A DNA stretch of 64,000 nucleotides, taken from contig NZ_WBSM01000002.1 of assembly GCF_009299505.1 (NCBI RefSeq), positions 1 to 64,000 on the forward strand. Direction: 5' to 3'. Position numbers and translations under genes: made by a program. Below the pieces are notes generated by a model. That model was not told the DNA's origin. It did not search any database and worked only from the letters and a program-made list of their open reading frames with translations. How positions within the stretch are numbered: the stretch's first letter is position 1; every line of letters begins with the position of its first letter. The stretch comes from Bifidobacterium ramosum. GTDB taxonomy: Bacteria; Actinomycetota; Actinomycetes; Actinomycetales; Bifidobacteriaceae. Of the stretch, positions 43,527 through 52,581 are shown piece by piece.

Positions 43527-45719
43527 ATGGCTGCATCGGCGATCAATCTGGCGGGCGAACTGGTCAACCGTCGCGAGGCGATCAACCGTGAGCTGAGCCG
43601 CAACGGCGTGCGGTTCGGCGTGTACAAAAACGGCGAGTACCACGACCGTCTCTTCCCGTACGATCCGATTCCGCGCGTCATCGAATCCGACGAGTTCGAC
43701 CGGCTCGAGGCCGGCCTCAAGCAGCGCGTCAACGCACTCAACGCGTACCTCAAGGATATCTATTCCGAGAAGAAGATCATCCACGACGGCGTCATCCCCG
43801 AGGAATACGTGTACACGTCGGCCGGCTACTTCCCGCAGGTCAACGGCGTGACCCCGCCCGGTGGCATCTTCGCGCACATCGCCGGCGAGGACCTCGTGCA
43901 GGGCGAGGACGGCCGCTGGTGGGTGCTCGAAGACAACCTGCGCATCCCATCCGGCGCGAGCTACCCGCTGTTCGCGCGCGACATCGAACGCCGCACGAAC
44001 CCGAAGCTGTTCCGCGAGGTGCACGTGCGCGACAACCGCGACTACCCGCGTCTGTTGCGCAAGGCGATGGACTTCGTCTCGACCGAGGGCATCGCCGTGG
44101 TGCTCACCCCCGGCCGCTACAATTCCGCGTTCTTCGAGCACGCGTACCTCGCCGAGAAGACCGGCGCGGCGCTCGCGTTCCCCGAGGACCTCGAAGTGGT
44201 CGACAACAAGCTGTTCTTCCTCGACTACGCCGGCAACCGGCATCGCGTGGGCGCGGTGTACCGGCGCCTGTCGGACGAATACCTGGACCCGTTCGCGTTC
44301 AACCCGGATTCGGTGATCGGCGTGCCCGGGCTGCTCTCCGCATACCGTTCCGGCAACGTCGCGATCATCAACGCGCCCGGCAACGGAGCGGCCGACGACA
44401 AGGCGATCTACTATTTCGTGCCGCAGATGATCACGTACTACCTCGGCGAGAAGCCGATCCTGCACAACGCGCCGACGTACATGCCGATGTTCGAGGCCGA
44501 TCGCAAGACCGTACTCGACCGGCTCGGCGAGCTGGTGATCAAGGACGTGGCCGAGGCCGGCGGATACGGCGTCGTGTTCGGGTCGTCGCTCGACCACGCC
44601 GCGCGCGAGGAGCTGGCTGAGCGCATCAAGGCCGAGCCGCGCCGGTTCATCGCGCAGGAGGTCATCCAGTTCCGTGACATCGACGTGATCGACCCCGAAA
44701 CCGGCGAGGCGAGTCCGCGTAAGGCCGACCTGCGCGCGTTCGTCGTGACCGGCCAGAACACGCACGTGTGGTATTCCGGCCTGACCCGCTACTCGTCGGT
44801 GCCCGGCCAGATGATCGTCAATTCGTCGCAGGGCGGCGGCTTCAAGGACACGTGGGTGCTCGCGCCCGAGCATGGCAGCGAATCGCACGAGCGCGCGCAG
44901 CAGCGCGACGAATCGATCGCGTCGGTGAATCTCATCCCGCACTCGCGCAAGCATACGTTGTCACTGGTCACCGCGTCGAAGGCCGACAACCTGTACTGGC
45001 TCGGCCGTTACACCGAGCGCGCGTTCACCACGCTTATCCAGTTCTTCCCGTTCTACGACCGCGTGATGGACACCGACGTGGACGCGTTCCGCCCGTTCGC
45101 CCGCGCGCTCGACCTGCCCGAGGACTTCGAGGACTTCGACGGTTTCATCCATTCGTTCCTGTACGACGGCACGAATCCTGATTCGGTGCGCAGCGCGATC
45201 GTCGCCGCGTTCAACAACGCCGTCGTGCTGCGGCCGGAACTCACGTCGCGACTGCTGCAGTACGTCGAACTCGCGGTCACGAACATCACCGACGCGGCCG
45301 AACGGTCGGCCAGTGCGAGCGACATCTACGCGCAGCGCGACATCGCCGACGACATGCTCGCGTTCTGGGGCGGCATCGAGAACTCGACCGTCGACGTGAC
45401 GCTGAAGGCGTTCGTGTTCATCGGCAAGTACGTCGAACGCATCGACCTGTACACACGCTTCCGTCTGCCCGAGGACGAACTCGACGCGCCGCTCGCCAAA
45501 CTCGAGACGTACTCGCGCGCGCTCGACGGCAAGCCGCTGCCGCAATGCTTCGTGTCCGGCATCAGCTGGCTGCTCGGCCAGCTGCCGGACCGCGGCTATC
45601 CGGAGCTCACCAAGCGGCTGCGGGGATTCCTCGACGACTTCAACAGCCGCGCGATTTCCGGTGAGGCCAAGGACGCCGGCACGCTCAACTCGATGAACAT
45701 GGACGCCAAGCGGCCGTGA
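43527..45719 (+). CDS. Circularly permuted ATP-grasp protein fused to an Alpha-E domain
   Basis: 730 aa. Residues about 20-450 match the CP_ATPgrasp family (FPYDPIPRVIESDEFDRLEAG-like start, VLEDNLRIPSGASYP, VPQMITYYLGEKPIL, KDVAEAGGYGVVFG, RFIAQEVIQFRDIDV). Residues about 480-715 are an Alpha-E domain starting at SKADNLYWLGRYTERAFTTL. In many bacteria these are two genes; here they are one protein. The family is predicted to form amide bonds in a peptide or cofactor product, still unknown. It is followed by a transglutaminase, the usual third partner, so the pair should act together. Confidence 0.9.
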   Translation: MAASAINLAGELVNRREAINRELSRNGVRFGVYKNGEYHDRLFPYDPIPRVIESDEFDRLEAGLKQRVNALNAYLKDIYSEKKIIHDGVIPEEYVYTSAGYFPQVNGVTPPGGIFAHIAGEDLVQGEDGRWWVLEDNLRIPSGASYPLFARDIERRTNPKLFREVHVRDNRDYPRLLRKAMDFVSTEGIAVVLTPGRYNSAFFEHAYLAEKTGAALAFPEDLEVVDNKLFFLDYAGNRHRVGAVYRRLSDEYLDPFAFNPDSVIGVPGLLSAYRSGNVAIINAPGNGAADDKAIYYFVPQMITYYLGEKPILHNAPTYMPMFEADRKTVLDRLGELVIKDVAEAGGYGVVFGSSLDHAAREELAERIKAEPRRFIAQEVIQFRDIDVIDPETGEASPRKADLRAFVVTGQNTHVWYSGLTRYSSVPGQMIVNSSQGGGFKDTWVLAPEHGSESHERAQQRDESIASVNLIPHSRKHTLSLVTASKADNLYWLGRYTERAFTTLIQFFPFYDRVMDTDVDAFRPFARALDLPEDFEDFDGFIHSFLYDGTNPDSVRSAIVAAFNNAVVLRPELTSRLLQYVELAVTNITDAAERSASASDIYAQRDIADDMLAFWGGIENSTVDVTLKAFVFIGKYVERIDLYTRFRLPEDELDAPLAKLETYSRALDGKPLPQCFVSGISWLLGQLPDRGYPELTKRLRGFLDDFNSRAISGEAKDAGTLNSMNMDAKRP

Positions 45720-45802
45720 GCGGTCGTACGTGAGTGTGGTGGACTTGCAGAACGACGTGACATGGCTGGACATACGCGTGTCCGGCCACACTTGCGGGCG
45801 TG

Positions 45803-45834
45803 CGGAACGGCCGGACCCGACCGCGGCCGTTCCG
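45803..45834 (+). terminator. Hairpin between the ATP-grasp and transglutaminase genes
   Basis: An 11-bp stem (CGGAACGGCCG / CGGCCGTTCCG) with a 10-nt loop. TAGACT at 45846-45851 follows and could be the -10 of the transglutaminase gene, which would make the two genes separate transcripts. Confidence 0.5.
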
Positions 45835-45913
45835 TCGCCCTCTGCTAGACTGGAGTGGCCTTATACGTCGGTAGGTCCGTCCATAAGTCCGTCCACTTGA
45901 GGAGTCGTGTTTC

Positions 45914-46714
45914 ATGAAAAAACTGGTGTTCGACTACGAGATGAAGCTGTCGTTCAGCTCGCCGGTCACCGATCACCGATTCCAGTTGCGTTGTGTGCCG
46001 GCCACCGGTCCGCGGCAGCAGGTCGTGGACGTCGAGGTCGACATCGAACCGCACGTCGACCTCGAAACAACCATCGACTCGTTCGACTCCGTGGTCATGA
46101 CCGGGTTCATCCCCGAGCCGCACACCATGTTCAACTATACGGTCAAGGGCATTGCGTTCGTCGACAACGAGCACATCAAATCCGAGATCTACAAGCCGCT
46201 GTACCGGTTCAACTCCGCGCTGACGATCCCCGGCCCGTGCATCGAGCGCATGATCGAGATGTGCAAGATTCGTCTGTCCGCACTGCCGATCGACGCCACG
46301 CCGATCGATCAGGCGCGCGAGGTGATGGACGAGGTGTTCCACGCGTTCGTGTACACGCCCGCGTCCACGACGATCCGTACGACGGCCGAGGAGGCGCTCG
46401 CCCAGCGCAAGGGCGTGTGCCAGGACTACGCGCACGTGATGCTGTCGGTGTGCCGTCATGTCGGGCTGACCGCGCGGTACATCGCCGGACTGCTCGGCGG
46501 CGAGGGCGCGACGCACGCGTGGGTCGAGATCTACCATGACGGGCGGTGGATCGGCCTCGACCCGACGCACAACCGCATGGTCGACGACAACTACATCACG
46601 ATCGCGCACGGGCGCGACTACCGCGACTGCATGCTCGACATCGGCATCTTCTCGGGCGTGAACGTGCGGCAGCACCAGTGGGTCAACGCGTCCGTGCACG
46701 AGCAGCGGCTGTAG
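45914..46714 (+). CDS. Transglutaminase-like cysteine peptidase/ligase
   Basis: 266 aa. An N-terminal beta domain (about 1-90) is followed by a transglutaminase core with Cys169 (GVCQDYAHVML), His201 (ATHAWVEIY) and Asp216 (IGLDPTHNRMV), the full papain-like triad. Cytoplasmic: no signal peptide. Family members next to CP_ATPgrasp/Alpha-E genes are thought to cleave or exchange the amide product. GAGGAG lies upstream of the ATG at 45914. Confidence 0.93.
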   Translation: MKKLVFDYEMKLSFSSPVTDHRFQLRCVPATGPRQQVVDVEVDIEPHVDLETTIDSFDSVVMTGFIPEPHTMFNYTVKGIAFVDNEHIKSEIYKPLYRFNSALTIPGPCIERMIEMCKIRLSALPIDATPIDQAREVMDEVFHAFVYTPASTTIRTTAEEALAQRKGVCQDYAHVMLSVCRHVGLTARYIAGLLGGEGATHAWVEIYHDGRWIGLDPTHNRMVDDNYITIAHGRDYRDCMLDIGIFSGVNVRQHQWVNASVHEQRL

Positions 46715-46801
46715 GGGTTGCGGGCGTTGTGGCTTTAGCCGGGGTGCTGCGGGCGGTACGCGGAGATTGCGGGACGTCTTCTGTGCCCCATCCCTTTCAT
46801 A

Positions 46802-46847
46802 ACGGACATACAGCCGATTGCGGGCGGGAAATCGGCTGTATGTCCGT
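46802..46847. repeat. Hairpin-family unit (isolated)
   Basis: 46-bp unit with perfect arms and loop ATTGCGGGCGGGAAAT; stem extended by A/T on each side. It is the only copy in the right half of the window and has no partner. It lies between the transglutaminase gene and tRNA-Ser. Confidence 0.93.
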
Positions 46848-46928
46848 TGAAGGGAAGGGGCGGCTGTGGCTGGCAATGCGTCATCCCCTGACAGGAAATG
46901 CACGACGCGCCGTGCCGCACGGCATGAT

Positions 46929-46967
46929 TTGCGCAATCCACGATTTGCCATATAATAAACAAGTTGC
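46929..46967 (+). promoter_or_regulatory. tRNA-Ser promoter
   Basis: -35 TTGCGC (46929-46934), 16-bp spacer, -10 TATAAT (46951-46956), then AAACAAGTTGC. The segment 46953-46967 is identical over 15 nt to the presumed start region of the S10 operon. The start would be about 20 nt before the mature tRNA. Confidence 0.8.
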
Positions 46968-46984
46968 GTTTTTACGCAGCGCAT

Positions 46985-47069
46985 GGATAAGTGTCCGAGC
47001 GGTCTAAGGAGCACGCCTCGAAAGCGTGTGAGGTTAACCCCTCCGCGAGTTCGAATCTCGCCTTATCCG
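46985..47069 (+). tRNA. tRNA-Ser (anticodon CGA)
   Basis: 85-nt class II tRNA. Acceptor stem GGATAAG / CTTATCC with discriminator G; anticodon loop CTCGAAA between CACGC and GCGTG gives anticodon CGA (reads UCG); a long variable arm follows; T arm GCGAGTTCGAATCTCGC. CCA is not encoded. Confidence 0.97.
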
Positions 47070-47075
47070 CCCCTA

Positions 47076-47110
47076 GGGTTTCAGGCTTCGGCCTGAAACC
47101 CTTTTGTTTT
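47076..47110 (+). terminator. Intrinsic terminator after tRNA-Ser
   Basis: A perfect 11-bp stem GGGTTTCAGGC / GCCTGAAACCC with a TTCG tetraloop and TTTTGTTTT. Confidence 0.96.
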
Positions 47111-47211
47111 CTGCGGCGCCATTACTTCCATGAGCGATAAGCGACGTTCTACAATGGAACTGTTTGGAGACACGTTGAGGATGTTTCCCCGAAATAGTGC
47201 AGAGGGTCATT

Positions 47212-48933
47212 ATGCAAATGCAATCCATACGCAGTTTTTTGGCGGGATCGGTAGCCGCCGCGCTTATGACGACCGGCGGCATGTTCGTGCACGTCGGCGA
47301 TGCTTTCGCCCAGGATATCGATGAGCCGGCATCGGCCGGGCAAGTGATGTCGCAGAAGGGCACACTTGCCGATACGGATGCCGTTTCGCGACCGAACTCG
47401 GCTATGCTGCGCGCCGAAACAGACGATTCGGACACTGCGAATGGTTCTGAGGATGACAGGGTTTCGTCCTTGGGCGTGACTCTCGGCTCTGGTATTCCCG
47501 TTGTGGTCAATGAAACGCTCAATCAAAGCGATGTATATAAGAAGGCGCTGGCGCAGATCATCAAGTGGCGCAAGGACGCATTGGCTGATAAGGCCATCAA
47601 GTTCTGGTATGAGGGCGCCTATATTCCGTTGCCGGACTACCTGAACCAGATCGGCATGAGCGAGGAGGAGTATCTTTCTCCGAAGTGGTCCACTGCGTTG
47701 GAGCGCATTGCGGTGCAACGCGCCGTGGAATCCGCGGATGTCTCGCTCGGACATACCCGTCCTAACGACGAGAGCTGCTTCACTGCCACATATAACGGGG
47801 ATAGTGCGTCCAGCGAGATCCTGGCATGGGGCTCAAAGGATGTGGCGGAAGCCATCAATCTCTGGGCTTCCGAGAAAAAGGCCTATATCGCGCAGGTTGA
47901 AGGTAAGGATCACGGTGTGACCGGTCATTATATTACGCTGATCTCGCCCGCGTATGACCGGTATGGTTTCGGTCAGGCGACCGGTGTCGAATATCGGTAT
48001 ACGTATGCCGGTGAAGCCGCTTCGTCCGACACGTTGCAGGACTCCTCCGACGAGCCCACGAACCTGACCGGGAAGAAGGACGTTGAGGTGGCGTTGTCGC
48101 AGGATCGCTTCCAGCAGAACACGCTGAGCATGCCGGCTTCTCTGATTGTGGGCAACACGTTCCAGGCGTCACTGCAGTTGAAGTATCTTTCCGGCCGTTA
48201 TCATTTTGCAGGCACATGGTCGTCGTCGGATCCCTCCGTCATCAGCATCGATAACAGCGGCAAGGGCGTTGCCAAGAAGGAAGGCTCTGTCACCATCACC
48301 GCCTCTACCTACAATAATGAGCTCTCTCAGACGGTGGGTGTACGTGCGTTTGCCGATGTGACCAGCAAGACCCCGCACACCGAGGATATTAGCTGGCTCG
48401 CTTCCACGGGCATTTCCACCGGCTGGACGCGCAAGGACGGTACCCGAGAGTTCCGTGGCGGACAGAGTGTGACGCGTCAGGACATGGCGGCATTCCTGTA
48501 CCGTCTGGCAGGATCACCGGACTTCGATGCGTCGAAGGCGAAGAACCCATTCAAGGATGTGACAAAGAAGACGCCGCATTACCGGGAGATTCTGTGGCTT
48601 GCCTCCACCGGTATTTCCACAGGTTGGAAGGAACGGAATGGTTCGTATACGTTCCGCGGCATGGATACGGTGAAGCGTCAGGATATGGCCGCGTTCCTGC
48701 ATCGCCTCGCCGATTATGCACAGGCAATGCCGACGCTGGGCAGCACCATATCGTTCCGTGATGTGACGTCGAAGACCGCTCATGCCGACGACATCGACTG
48801 GCTGGCCCGTACCGGCGTGACCGAAGGATGGACCGAGAAGGACGGCTCCCGTACGTTCCGCGGCATGACAAGCGTGAAGCGTCAGGATATGGCTGCGTTC
48901 CTGCACCGCATGAGCGTTAACGTGCTTGCGTAG
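47212..48933 (+). CDS. Secreted CAP-like/Big domain protein with C-terminal SLH-type wall-binding repeats
   Basis: 573 aa from the ATG at 47212 (AGAGGG five bases upstream). Signal peptide (SFLAGSVAAALMTTGGMFV, cleavage near AFA-QD at 34). A helical region and CAP/SCP-like domain lie at about 95-265 (VQRAVESADVSLGHTRPNDE, SSEILAWGSKDVAEAINLWA, TGHYITLISPAYDRYGFGQ). A bacterial Ig-like Big_2 domain lies at about 285-375 (WSSSDPSVISIDNSGKGVAK). Three C-terminal repeats of the form F-DVT-KT-H--DI-WLA-TGI-TGW---FRG---V-RQDMAAFLHRL follow. It probably binds the wall non-covalently. First gene of the surface region after tRNA-Ser. Confidence 0.85.
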   Translation: MQMQSIRSFLAGSVAAALMTTGGMFVHVGDAFAQDIDEPASAGQVMSQKGTLADTDAVSRPNSAMLRAETDDSDTANGSEDDRVSSLGVTLGSGIPVVVNETLNQSDVYKKALAQIIKWRKDALADKAIKFWYEGAYIPLPDYLNQIGMSEEEYLSPKWSTALERIAVQRAVESADVSLGHTRPNDESCFTATYNGDSASSEILAWGSKDVAEAINLWASEKKAYIAQVEGKDHGVTGHYITLISPAYDRYGFGQATGVEYRYTYAGEAASSDTLQDSSDEPTNLTGKKDVEVALSQDRFQQNTLSMPASLIVGNTFQASLQLKYLSGRYHFAGTWSSSDPSVISIDNSGKGVAKKEGSVTITASTYNNELSQTVGVRAFADVTSKTPHTEDISWLASTGISTGWTRKDGTREFRGGQSVTRQDMAAFLYRLAGSPDFDASKAKNPFKDVTKKTPHYREILWLASTGISTGWKERNGSYTFRGMDTVKRQDMAAFLHRLADYAQAMPTLGSTISFRDVTSKTAHADDIDWLARTGVTEGWTEKDGSRTFRGMTSVKRQDMAAFLHRMSVNVLA

Positions 48934-48949
48934 TTACCGATCGCAAAAG

Positions 48950-48993
48950 AGATATAGGAGGGACTGCGTTGAGGCGCAGCCCCTCCTATATCT
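48950..48993. terminator. Bidirectional terminator hairpin
   Basis: A 13-bp stem AGATATAGGAGGG / CCCTCCTATATCT, one mismatch, then five more pairs (CTGCG/CGCAG) around a 6-nt loop. It sits between convergent genes ending at 48933 and 49012 and can serve both. Confidence 0.8.
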
Positions 48994-49011
48994 GCATCAT
49001 CATCTGCATCA

Positions 49012-50751
49012 TCACGCATTGCTGCGGGAACCACTGTTCTGGCGGGGGTACCGTGTGCTGTTTCCGACGCTCATATACCGACCGATCCGTTCCATCCCAT
49101 AAGCCGCGACGGGGATCAGCAAAAGGGCGAAGGACAGCACGTAGATACTTTTCGCTTCCCAGAACAGAAAACAGCCGAATCCTCCGAGGAAAATCAGACA
49201 CATCATCGTCATAACGGCAAAATGGCCGTCGTGGATACGTTGATCTCTTTGGCCGGAGGTATTGATGCGACGTCGCCAATGAAGTGCCGATCCCATGCCG
49301 ATGGCACTGAACATGTAGACCAACGTCTGGTACACGTTCTCAAAGCCGATAAGTAGTCCATTGGTCGTCCCGTAGAATGCGTGGCTGGCAATCGCACCAT
49401 TGGCACGACGTTCCATCAGCGACGAATAATACAACGTCTGATATGTGGGCTCGGACCATTCGGAGATAAGCTTGAGCGCGAAAAAACGTGCGGCGCCAAG
49501 GGGATGGCTCCAAAAATAGGCCAGCGAGTCATTGATCGCGGAAAGCGCCGCGGCTTTCTGCAATGCGGCATCTCCATGGACCGATTTGTAGGTTTGGATT
49601 GCTTCGGCGCTCCACCATCCGGGCATTGACGTCTTTGCGTTATGGGACAGTCCTATGGCGATCCATGCCAGCTGCGGCAGGCCGGTGCCGAATCGTTGCT
49701 GCACGATGCGCTCGATAAGGATGACGGGGAGTCCGGAGAACGCATTGGCTGCGAGGAACAGCCCGATGTGAATCGGAATCAGCCAGAGCAGTCTGTTTGC
49801 GAACGCCCGCACGGACAGCATCATGACGAATGCTATGAGCAATATGATCATGGTGCCTTTGACCGTGATGGCGATAGCGCCGACGGCAAAGCAGATAAGC
49901 GTCCAAAGCAGAGCCTTACCGTACGTGTGCTGCTCTCCGGCGCGTATGGCCGCAAGCAACGATATGGTCGCGAAGAACAAGCCGGCGGTATTGGTATAGA
50001 CGAATGCAGGAGACATCAGGAGCGGAAGAGAGGTCATCAGCAGTAGTGCTTCTATCCGTTGCCCGAAAGCCGATAACCCAAGTCGAATGCCAATTCGCTG
50101 TAAGGCCCAGCCGGTGCCGGCGATCAGAACGACATTGATGATCTGCACCGCGATGATGTTGCCGATGCCGAATATCGCGAAAATGGCGACGAACCATAAT
50201 AGGGCGCCGGTCTGGAACGGATACCAGGAGAAATAGTCATAGGCGGGCGGCGTCCCTTTGACACCGGGGGCAAATTCCGCGTATTGTCGCGAGACGATGG
50301 CGCTGGCAGCTTTGATGAGGCTGGTCGAGTCCGGGTAAATATAGATGTTACCCGTGGCATTGAGCGCGATGACCCAGAGGAGAGAGCCCATCAGAACATA
50401 GACGGCGATGAACGCCGGCAGGTTCATGGATGGCAACAGTCTTATCCATGCATTGGAAACTGCCAGCAGTATGAACAGCATGATGATCGCGGATAGCAAG
50501 AATGTCAGGGATGGCAATCCGTGATGAACCTGCATCGCTTCACCGGTGACGAGAAGCGTCGTACTATTCGGCACCGGATAAAACGTGCCTGTGGTGAACA
50601 CTGATAATAGAGCGAGAGTTGCGGCTACGGCGCAGGCGAGGGCGATGAATATCCGGCTTGCCCAAATGGCGATTGTCGGGGCGGGGATGTGATTTTCCCA
50701 CGCCGTTACAACGGATCGTATTGTGGAGTGTCGTTGTGATTGTGCAGTCAC
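49012..50751 (-). CDS. Polytopic membrane protein, probable GT-C-type glycosyltransferase
   Basis: 579 aa, GTG start, about twelve hydrophobic segments. The pattern of an early acidic/Tyr extracytoplasmic loop (NIYIYPDSTSLIKAASAIVS, then YFSWYPFQTGALLWFVAIFA) and a long C-terminal loop resembles polyprenyl-phosphate-sugar-using mannosyl- or arabinosyltransferase-like proteins, but no named family is certain. It lies convergent with the CAP/SLH-type gene and divergent from the CHAP gene, which share a 154-bp AT-rich promoter region. Confidence 0.7.
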   Translation of the reverse strand: MTAQSQRHSTIRSVVTAWENHIPAPTIAIWASRIFIALACAVAATLALLSVFTTGTFYPVPNSTTLLVTGEAMQVHHGLPSLTFLLSAIIMLFILLAVSNAWIRLLPSMNLPAFIAVYVLMGSLLWVIALNATGNIYIYPDSTSLIKAASAIVSRQYAEFAPGVKGTPPAYDYFSWYPFQTGALLWFVAIFAIFGIGNIIAVQIINVVLIAGTGWALQRIGIRLGLSAFGQRIEALLLMTSLPLLMSPAFVYTNTAGLFFATISLLAAIRAGEQHTYGKALLWTLICFAVGAIAITVKGTMIILLIAFVMMLSVRAFANRLLWLIPIHIGLFLAANAFSGLPVILIERIVQQRFGTGLPQLAWIAIGLSHNAKTSMPGWWSAEAIQTYKSVHGDAALQKAAALSAINDSLAYFWSHPLGAARFFALKLISEWSEPTYQTLYYSSLMERRANGAIASHAFYGTTNGLLIGFENVYQTLVYMFSAIGMGSALHWRRRINTSGQRDQRIHDGHFAVMTMMCLIFLGGFGCFLFWEAKSIYVLSFALLLIPVAAYGMERIGRYMSVGNSTRYPRQNSGSRSNA

Positions 50752-50905
50752 CGTATTCGCCTGTCTGTTCTGTTATGCGGCCGGTTTTCTGTATGCGATG
50801 ATACCAAGTTTCAGAATTTCGCGTGCTCGGGGGGATGCTGGGATGGGGTGGGAATACGATTCCATATCGTATTTTTTGAGAGCGGATCGAGAAACCGAGG
50901 GTAGT

Positions 50906-52531
50906 ATGTCTGCGCATGATGACGGATTTCGCAGAAACGGTGTCCGTGCCGTTGTGGCTGCTGCGATCGTGATGCTGAGTTTGGCACAGACGTTCGTCTA
51001 TAATGCCACGGCATTGGCTGACGATGGTGGCACGGAGTCATATCAGCAGCAGCGCCCGGAGCAGGTGATGGACGATGACGCCGCGATACGTCCGAACGAC
51101 ACCGAGAACACGAACGATAACGATGCCGCGAATGCTGAAGTCGATAATCAGACAGACGCCGGTGCGGACGATAATGCGAGTACTGAGGATGGCGATGCCT
51201 CCGGCACGTCTGCTGAGGGGGCGAATACGGCCACGACGGATCCCTCGACGAATGGGAGCGTGAATCTTCAGCAGAACCAGAATGCGCAGGGTGCCGAGGA
51301 TTCTCGCGATAATGATGCTTCTGCCGAACGTGCCGATGCCGGGGATGCTTCCGGGAGCGGTACTGATGATGCGACTTCTTCCGGTTCTCGTTCCGCCGCG
51401 GAGCAATGGTATGGCTGGAAAACAGTCAACGGTGTTCTGCGATGGTACGATCACGGTGCGTCGGGACCCGACGATTTTGCCCGTTCCAAGGAGGTATACG
51501 ATCGTACCGATGGGGCATGGTATCGGCTTGACGATAGCGGCAGCAAGATCGTCAATCGGGATTACCCCGATACGAAGCATCATCGTTGGCTTCGATACGA
51601 TGCCAACGGTCGTATGGTCAAAGGAATCGACTATAGATACGGCCATTGGTACAGCTTTGATCTGGTCACCGGCGCAATGCTGAAGGGGATGCACCTCATC
51701 GCCGATGGCAAAGGCCGACGATGGGTATACTACGATGTGGTCACCGGACAGATGGCATTCGGCGAACGTCGTCTCAACTACGATAAGGCACACACTGGAT
51801 GGTACTATTTCAATCCCCAAACCGGCGGCGTCACTTATGGTTGGGTGCATCTGCCGGGCAAATGGGTGTACTACGGCAAGCCGGATGGCAAGATGCGCAA
51901 GGGGGCACAGCGCATCAACGGCGCCTCGTATTACTTCAATCTGACGACCGGTGCGATCACGTATGGTTGGAAGACGGTCGGAGGCAAGCGTGTCTTCTAC
52001 GATCGTGCCACAGGCAAGATGGTGCATGGTTCCAAGATGATCGATGGCAGACCGTACTACTTTGACCAGCGTGACGGACACCGATATTCTCGCCGGGAGC
52101 TGATCAACCGACTGCTCGGAGTCGTGCGCAGCACCTACGGCAAGAACATTGACGCTCCTGGCGTATTGGCGGCAAACGGGGGACTGCTATGCCCCTATGG
52201 CCCGTGCATGGCATGGGTCTGGTGGTGTTTCAACAAGGCAGGCATGAGCATATTCCTGTCTGGTGGTGCGACATCCGGCTGGCCTCATCATAACTTCGAC
52301 TGGTACCGCAGCCGCGGCCGCGTGAACATGACGCCCAAGGTCGGTGACCTCGCCTTCTATAAGTGGTCGGATCAGCCATGGGCGAAGAATTTGTCTGCAG
52401 CGCACGTCGGAATCGTGGTTGCGGTAAAGGGCAAACGCGTGACGATTGCCGATGCTGCATTCACCAGTATCGCTGAGCGTCCCTCATACACCGTGGCCTT
52501 GCAGGGGTATGCGGAGCCGTATTGGGATTAA
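50906..52531 (+). CDS. Secreted CHAP-domain hydrolase with cell-wall-binding repeats
   Basis: 541 aa from the ATG at 50906. Signal peptide (AAAIVMLSLAQTFVYNATALA, about 17-37), then an acidic Asp/Asn/Thr-rich linker (about 38-165). Glucan/choline-binding-like repeats with the W/YYF---TG-M--G pattern cover about 168-395 (WYSFDLVTGAMLKGMHLI, WYYFNPQTGGVTYGWVHL, YYFNLTTGAITYGW, VFYDRATGKMVHGS). A C-terminal CHAP-like domain follows (about 410-541) with Cys in CPYGPCMAWVWWCF and His in SAAHVGIVVAVKG. It probably cleaves peptidoglycan at the cell surface. The surrounding polysaccharide genes may supply the ligand of its repeats. Confidence 0.85.
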   Translation: MSAHDDGFRRNGVRAVVAAAIVMLSLAQTFVYNATALADDGGTESYQQQRPEQVMDDDAAIRPNDTENTNDNDAANAEVDNQTDAGADDNASTEDGDASGTSAEGANTATTDPSTNGSVNLQQNQNAQGAEDSRDNDASAERADAGDASGSGTDDATSSGSRSAAEQWYGWKTVNGVLRWYDHGASGPDDFARSKEVYDRTDGAWYRLDDSGSKIVNRDYPDTKHHRWLRYDANGRMVKGIDYRYGHWYSFDLVTGAMLKGMHLIADGKGRRWVYYDVVTGQMAFGERRLNYDKAHTGWYYFNPQTGGVTYGWVHLPGKWVYYGKPDGKMRKGAQRINGASYYFNLTTGAITYGWKTVGGKRVFYDRATGKMVHGSKMIDGRPYYFDQRDGHRYSRRELINRLLGVVRSTYGKNIDAPGVLAANGGLLCPYGPCMAWVWWCFNKAGMSIFLSGGATSGWPHHNFDWYRSRGRVNMTPKVGDLAFYKWSDQPWAKNLSAAHVGIVVAVKGKRVTIADAAFTSIAERPSYTVALQGYAEPYWD

Positions 52532-52581
52532 ACCATCCTGTCCGAGGGCGGGGCTGGTATTGATCCAGCCCCATGGTTTCG

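Noticed and set aside
43-46847. Hairpin family as ordinary intrinsic terminators
   Set aside because: No T-tracts follow the stems, several genes already have a separate true terminator (rpsI, adhE), and copies also lie just upstream of genes.
46985-47069. Proof of an integrated element at tRNA-Ser
   Set aside because: No integrase gene and no second copy of the tRNA 3' end were found in the window, so only the idea of an integration hotspot is kept.
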